A DNA stretch of 64,000 nucleotides from Achromobacter anxifer (GTDB taxonomy: Bacteria > Pseudomonadota > Gammaproteobacteria > Burkholderiales > Burkholderiaceae_B): assembly GCF_903652925.1 (NCBI RefSeq), contig NZ_CAHLAR010000012.1:62001-126000 (forward strand), in the 5' to 3' direction. The notes under the pieces were generated by a model. It was not told the origin of the DNA, ran no database searches, and was given only the letters and a program-made list of their open reading frames with translations. Within the stretch, counting starts at the first letter, position 1, and every line of letters starts with the position of its first letter. Positions 60,765 through 64,000 of the stretch are shown piece by piece. A program made the translations under genes and the position numbers.

Positions 60765-60778
60765 GATATATTTATATC
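60765..60778. promoter_or_regulatory. AT-rich palindrome between AtuA and LysR genes
   Basis: GATATA (60765-60770) and TATATC (60773-60778) are perfect arms around TT, 32 bp before the LysR start and 66 bp upstream of the AtuA operon. LysR-type sites are often AT-rich dyads of this kind between divergent genes. It is the probable site for the adjacent LysR protein. Confidence 0.6.
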
Positions 60779-60809
60779 TTCGTAATAACTTAGACGCATC
60801 ACGACGGCG

Positions 60810-61703
60810 ATGACCCTGACCATTTCCGAATTGGAGGCGGTGCTGTTGGTGGCGGAAACGCTCAACTTCCGCATGGCCGCCGAACGCGTGCCTATCTCGC
60901 AGCCGGCGCTCAGCCGGCGCGTGCAGGCGGCGGAACAGAAGCTGGGCGCCAGGCTGTTCGACCGCGACAAGCATGGCGTGGCGCTTACCTCCGCCGGCGC
61001 GGAGCTGGTGCCGATTGCAATGCGGATGCTGTCGGAGTTCCGCGATTCGCTCAGCGATCTGTCCGAATTCATCGCGGGCCGCCGGGGCAGCATCAACGTC
61101 TGGGCCCTCCCCTCCGTCGCCTCCGCCTTGCTGCCCGCGGCGACGCGCACGTTCCAGAAGTCGCACCCCCAGGTGCGCCTGAACATCCATGCGGTCTCCG
61201 CGCGCCAGATCACGCAGGCCGTTTCGGAAGGCAATGCCGATATCGGCATATCCATCGAGGTTCCCGACCAGCCGGCCAGCGTGCAATTCACGCCGCTGCT
61301 GAAAGAGAACTTCGTGCTGATCTGCCCTATCGGCGATCCATTGGCGCGACGCAAGCGCGTGGATTGGAGCGTTTTCGCGGACCGGCCCTATGTCGCCAGC
61401 GGCCCCGCCAGCAGCATCCGCCAGGTCACCGACCAGATCCTGGCCGCCTCCGGACGGCTGCCGGAGATGAATTACGTATCCGACAATATTTCGGTGGTGG
61501 GCGCCATGGTGGCTGCCGGCGTGGGCATAGCGGCGGTGCCGCAACTGGCCCTGCGCCTGATGGACACCACGCGCCTGTGCAGCGTGGCGCTGCACTCGCC
61601 GACCGCTTCGCGCAACATCGGCATATTGCTCAAGAACCAACGGTCCCTGTCGGCGGCGGCGCTGCGCTTCCTGGAGACCTTGCGGCAGACGGATCCGGGC
61701 TAG
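60810..61703 (+). CDS. LysR-type transcriptional regulator
   Basis: This 297-residue LysR protein has the HTH at residues 1-58 (ISELEAVLLVAETLNFRMAAERVPISQPALSRRVQAAEQKLGARLFDRDKHGV) and an effector domain with NADIGISIEVPDQPAS near 140 and GAMVAAGVGIAAVPQLAL near 232. It is divergent from the AtuA operon and likely activates or represses it. It overlaps the convergent GntR gene stop by 4 bp, so no terminator separates them. Confidence 0.92.
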   Translation: MTLTISELEAVLLVAETLNFRMAAERVPISQPALSRRVQAAEQKLGARLFDRDKHGVALTSAGAELVPIAMRMLSEFRDSLSDLSEFIAGRRGSINVWALPSVASALLPAATRTFQKSHPQVRLNIHAVSARQITQAVSEGNADIGISIEVPDQPASVQFTPLLKENFVLICPIGDPLARRKRVDWSVFADRPYVASGPASSIRQVTDQILAASGRLPEMNYVSDNISVVGAMVAAGVGIAAVPQLALRLMDTTRLCSVALHSPTASRNIGILLKNQRSLSAAALRFLETLRQTDPG

Positions 61704-62395
61704 GAGCTCGGCGCCGCCTGGGGCTGTACACCCGTTCCGACCGGATTCAAACGATCGGCGATCTCTCGCTGTACTCGCCACAGATGCACGCGCATGCTCT
61801 GCTCGGCCGCATCTGGCGATCGGCGCGCAATGGCTTCCGCAATTGCGCGGTGTTCCTGGTCACGCATCTGTATGCGCTCTCGCGTGGTCTGTGTTGTGGC
61901 GGGAATGTGCAGACGCTGGTCCGCGCCGACATGCCGCAAGAACGCATAGAGGCTTGCCGCCAATTGGTTCCCGGAGCTGTCCGCCAGCAATTTGTGGAAC
62001 GCAATGTCTCCGGTCGAGCGGGCGACCCCCGTTGGCGTAGTGGCGGCTTCCAGGATTTTCGCGATCTGCACCGGTGAGGCCCGGATCGCAGCCAATCGCG
62101 CGATCGCCGGCTCCAGCACCATCCGCAGCTCGATCACCTCGAGCGCGTTCGTCTCCTGAACCACGACATCCCCTTTGAGGATGGGCGGATCGTTGCGGCG
62201 AATGGCGGGCCGCGGCAGTTCTGACGCCTCGCGCATCTTGTCCAGCGCAAGGCGCAAACGATGACGGTTGACGTCCAGTTGCCCGGCGAGGACCCGCTCG
62301 GACGGCAGTTCTTCTCCTTTGCCCAACAGCGCTCGGATCTGCGTAATCAGCCTGCGTATGTCATTGGAAACCTCGGGTTGCCGGGTGCGTGCCAT
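61700..62395 (-). CDS. GntR-family regulator, FadR (FCD) type
   Basis: This 231-residue regulator has a winged HTH with GEELPSERVLAGQLDVNRHRLRLALDKMREAS near residue 27. The C-terminal FCD helical domain has the metal/effector residues in ELRMVLEPAIARLAAIRAS near 87 and FHKLLADSSGNQL near 130. FCD proteins bind organic acids. It is divergent from the bicupin gene, with two inverted repeats between them that match GntR-type operators. The probable effector is the substrate or product of that dioxygenase. Confidence 0.9.
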   Translation of the reverse strand: MARTRQPEVSNDIRRLITQIRALLGKGEELPSERVLAGQLDVNRHRLRLALDKMREASELPRPAIRRNDPPILKGDVVVQETNALEVIELRMVLEPAIARLAAIRASPVQIAKILEAATTPTGVARSTGDIAFHKLLADSSGNQLAASLYAFLRHVGADQRLHIPATTQTTRERIQMRDQEHRAIAEAIARRSPDAAEQSMRVHLWRVQREIADRLNPVGTGVQPQAAPSS

Positions 62396-62462
62396 TGTTC
62401 CCTCGCGTCATATTTTCGCGACCATCTTAGATTCCAAAACGGTTAAACCGCAATAAAAATAA

Positions 62463-62610
62463 ACAACCGGTTGTGAATTTAGATAAGGCAAATTATTTAT
62501 TCAACTCATTGTTTTTAATGAGATTTTTATAATATCAATGCGAGCAGGCCAAAGGATTTAGGGGTTTTCCATATCGAACCAAAAATACCGTTTACACAAC
62601 CATTGGTTGT
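62463..62610. promoter_or_regulatory. Two ACAACC/GGTTGT operators between GntR and bicupin genes
   Basis: ACAACCGGTTGT at 62463-62474 is a perfect 12-bp palindrome. ACAACC-ATT-GGTTGT at 62596-62610 has the same arms with a 3-nt spacer. A third related palindrome, CGGTT-A-AACCG, lies at 62440-62450. The sites bracket the AT-rich promoter region and stop 53 bp before the bicupin start. They are strong candidates for operators of the FadR-type regulator. Confidence 0.75.
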
Positions 62611-62663
62611 TATTAGATTTGTTCCGCCATGTTGTTCATCAATAACTTTCAAGGGGAACATGT

Positions 62664-63791
62664 ATGCACGGAACCCGTACCGTCAGCGGCACTCGCGAAG
62701 CGGATTTGTTGTCCATGTATGAGCAGATCGAGCGGAAATCCATGTTTCCGTTCTGGGCGCGCGATAACGAGGCGCACGACGACATCAAACAGCTCGTCAG
62801 CGGCCCCAAGGCCGTGCCTTTCCGATGGTCGTACAAAGAGGACATCCAGCCCCTACTTGCCGAATCAGCGCGGCTGATCTCGACCGAAAACACTGATCGG
62901 CGCTCGCTGATACTGGTCAACCCGGGCCTGGCCCCGCGCCGCGCGACTGTGTCCACCCTCTACACGGCATACCGGCAGAACGATCCGAACGAAATCATGC
63001 CCCCGCACTCGCACACCGCGAGCGCCATCCGTTTTGGGCTAACCGGCCAGCAGAACTTTACTGGCGTCGAGGGTGAAGACATCACTTTCCTGCCTGGCGA
63101 CATGGTGCTCACGCCGCGCGACACGTGGCACAACCATGGCAATCTTGGCAACGAGCCCGCCATCAACCTGTCGGTGCTCGACTACCCGCTGGTCGAAAAT
63201 CTCAACGCGCTGAGCTTCAAACACGACTACCAGGAGAACGGCGAAGTCGTGCGCAAGCAAAGCGCCCGCTTCCAGACCGAGTATTCGCGCACGGTCTACG
63301 GCGTGGGAGGCCTGACGCCGCGCTTTGTCGACCATCGGCGCGGCGGCGGCGACTCGTCGCCCATGTTCGTTTATCGCTACGACGCCATGCGCGAGCTGCT
63401 TTACCGCTTCCGCGATTGGGACGAATCGCCGCACGAAGGCTTGCTCATTGAATACACGCATCCCTTGCGGGGCGGCCCGGTGTACCGGACGATGACCTTC
63501 TTCATGCAGATGATCCGGCCCGGAGAGAAGACCCTGCCGCTGAAGCAGACCGCCAATCTCCTGGTCGCTCCGTTTGCCGGACAAGGCGCGATGACGATAG
63601 GCGAAGAGAGCTTCCCGCTCGAGCCCTTCGATACCGTGGCCGTGCCCAGCGACACCTGGGTCCAATACCGCAACGACCACGCCGAACCGCTGATCCTCTT
63701 CATCGCCAGCGACGAGCCGGCGCTGCGCGCAATGGGGCTTTTCCATCAGTGGGGCCGCACCGCGCAGGGCGACCTCATTGAGTTGGTCTGA
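62664..63791 (+). CDS. Gentisate/salicylate 1,2-dioxygenase-like bicupin
   Basis: This 375-residue protein is of the gentisate 1,2-dioxygenase group. The first cupin carries the iron histidines in MPPHSHTASAIRF (near 112) and DTWHNHG (near 153). The second cupin (from about residue 260, YTHPLRGGPVYRTMTFFMQM and PLKQTANLLVAPFAGQGAM) has lost the equivalent His pattern, as in gentisate dioxygenases. It should open an aromatic ring between adjacent hydroxyl and carboxyl carbons. The ATG has GGGGA upstream. An LVIVD-like protein follows 11 bp later. Control is probably by the divergent GntR regulator. Confidence 0.88.
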   Translation: MHGTRTVSGTREADLLSMYEQIERKSMFPFWARDNEAHDDIKQLVSGPKAVPFRWSYKEDIQPLLAESARLISTENTDRRSLILVNPGLAPRRATVSTLYTAYRQNDPNEIMPPHSHTASAIRFGLTGQQNFTGVEGEDITFLPGDMVLTPRDTWHNHGNLGNEPAINLSVLDYPLVENLNALSFKHDYQENGEVVRKQSARFQTEYSRTVYGVGGLTPRFVDHRRGGGDSSPMFVYRYDAMRELLYRFRDWDESPHEGLLIEYTHPLRGGPVYRTMTFFMQMIRPGEKTLPLKQTANLLVAPFAGQGAMTIGEESFPLEPFDTVAVPSDTWVQYRNDHAEPLILFIASDEPALRAMGLFHQWGRTAQGDLIELV

Positions 63792-63802
63792 GGAGACCGG
63801 TC

Positions 63803-64000
63803 TTGGCTAAAGCTTGGAATACCTCGTTGGTGGCCCATGTGGACTGCGAGGGTGGCGGACAGGTCTGGGTGGAAGGGCACACGATGTTCGTGTCCCATAT
63901 GCGGCCACCCTATGGCACTTCGATCTACGACGTAGAGGATCCCCGGCGGCCCCGGCTCTTGGCCTCGCTCGAGGTGCCGATAGGGTGGCATTCGCACAAG
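63803..64000 (+). CDS. LVIVD-like beta-propeller protein (5' part only)
   Basis: The first 66 codons are in the window and the frame runs off the end. The start is placed at TTG 63803-63805, with GAGGAG about eight bases upstream. The visible part (NTSLVAHVDCEGGGQVWVEG, then FVSHMRPPYGTSIYDVEDP) has the repeated V-x-G-x-Y/F pattern of LVIVD-type propellers. Such proteins are found beside dioxygenase and transporter genes, but their activity is not known. It follows the bicupin gene in one operon. Confidence 0.72.
   Translation, partial: MAKAWNTSLVAHVDCEGGGQVWVEGHTMFVSHMRPPYGTSIYDVEDPRRPRLLASLEVPIGWHSHK

Noticed and set aside
1-64000. tRNA, rRNA, riboswitch and prophage structural genes.
   Set aside because: None was recognised by eye on either strand; a covariance-model search would be needed to exclude small RNAs.

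Overview
The window is GC-rich DNA from a beta-proteobacterium, most likely Alcaligenaceae (Achromobacter or Bordetella type). This is inferred from codon use, from three Bug-type tripartite tricarboxylate receptors (starts at 7721, 41061 and 58027), an ESPR-type giant autotransporter, and many LysR, IclR, GntR, TetR and XRE regulators beside small catabolic operons. No rRNA, tRNA, CRISPR array or replication origin was seen.

Layout. 1-7.7 kb: the start of an amino-acid-type ABC ATPase, an ALDH7-family dehydrogenase, outer-membrane phospholipase A, and a six-gene minus-strand operon (Bug receptor, GST, class II aldolase, XRE-cupin regulator, cupin, PdxY). 7.7-19.3 kb: an accessory, decayed and visibly less GC-rich stretch. 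It holds an FMN reductase, a LysR fragment fused to an integrase tail, an IS3-family element with a stop codon in orfB and a shortened A-tract, a cysteine-dioxygenase-like cupin, a histidine phosphatase, a hydrolase fragment, an extended SDR with a divergent TetR, a second IS3 remnant, and a LysR and SDR. 18.6-23.9 kb: TetR and FabF-like synthase, cytochrome b561, a CDF cation exporter and a broken P-type ATPase. 24.3-31.6 kb: a 2447-residue autotransporter with five 195-bp tandem repeats, followed by a fragment copied from, or homologous to, the SDR gene at 56 kb. 31.9-35.6 kb: LysR, quinone oxidoreductase and diguanylate cyclase.

35.8-45.4 kb is an IclR-linked catabolic cluster: MmgE/PrpD protein, FAD-linked 2-hydroxyacid-type dehydrogenase, fumarase/adenylosuccinate-lyase superfamily enzyme, Bug receptor, mercaptopyruvate-type sulfurtransferase and a BisC-like molybdoenzyme. 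Similar inverted-repeat sites precede both PrpD and the dehydrogenase. 45.5-55.9 kb is a second IclR-controlled operon: a complete Liv-type ABC importer (K,H,M,G,F), a class III aminotransferase and ATP-dependent hydantoinase/oxoprolinase subunits A and B. It looks like an uptake-plus-ring-opening pathway. 55.9-60.7 kb is a minus-strand operon (AtuA-like protein, its small C-terminal-domain partner, SMP-30/gluconolactonase-like protein, Bug receptor, PRISE-type SDR) with a divergent LysR. 61.7-64 kb has a FadR-type GntR regulator divergent from a gentisate-dioxygenase-like bicupin and the start of an LVIVD-like repeat protein, with two strong palindromic operators between them.

The most promising candidates for undescribed systems are the 35.8-45.4 kb PrpD/lyase/FAD/sulfurtransferase/Mo cluster, the Bug-PdxY-aldolase operon at 3.4-7.7 kb, and the AtuA-SMP30-PRISE operon. 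All functional pathways are inferences from gene families and context.
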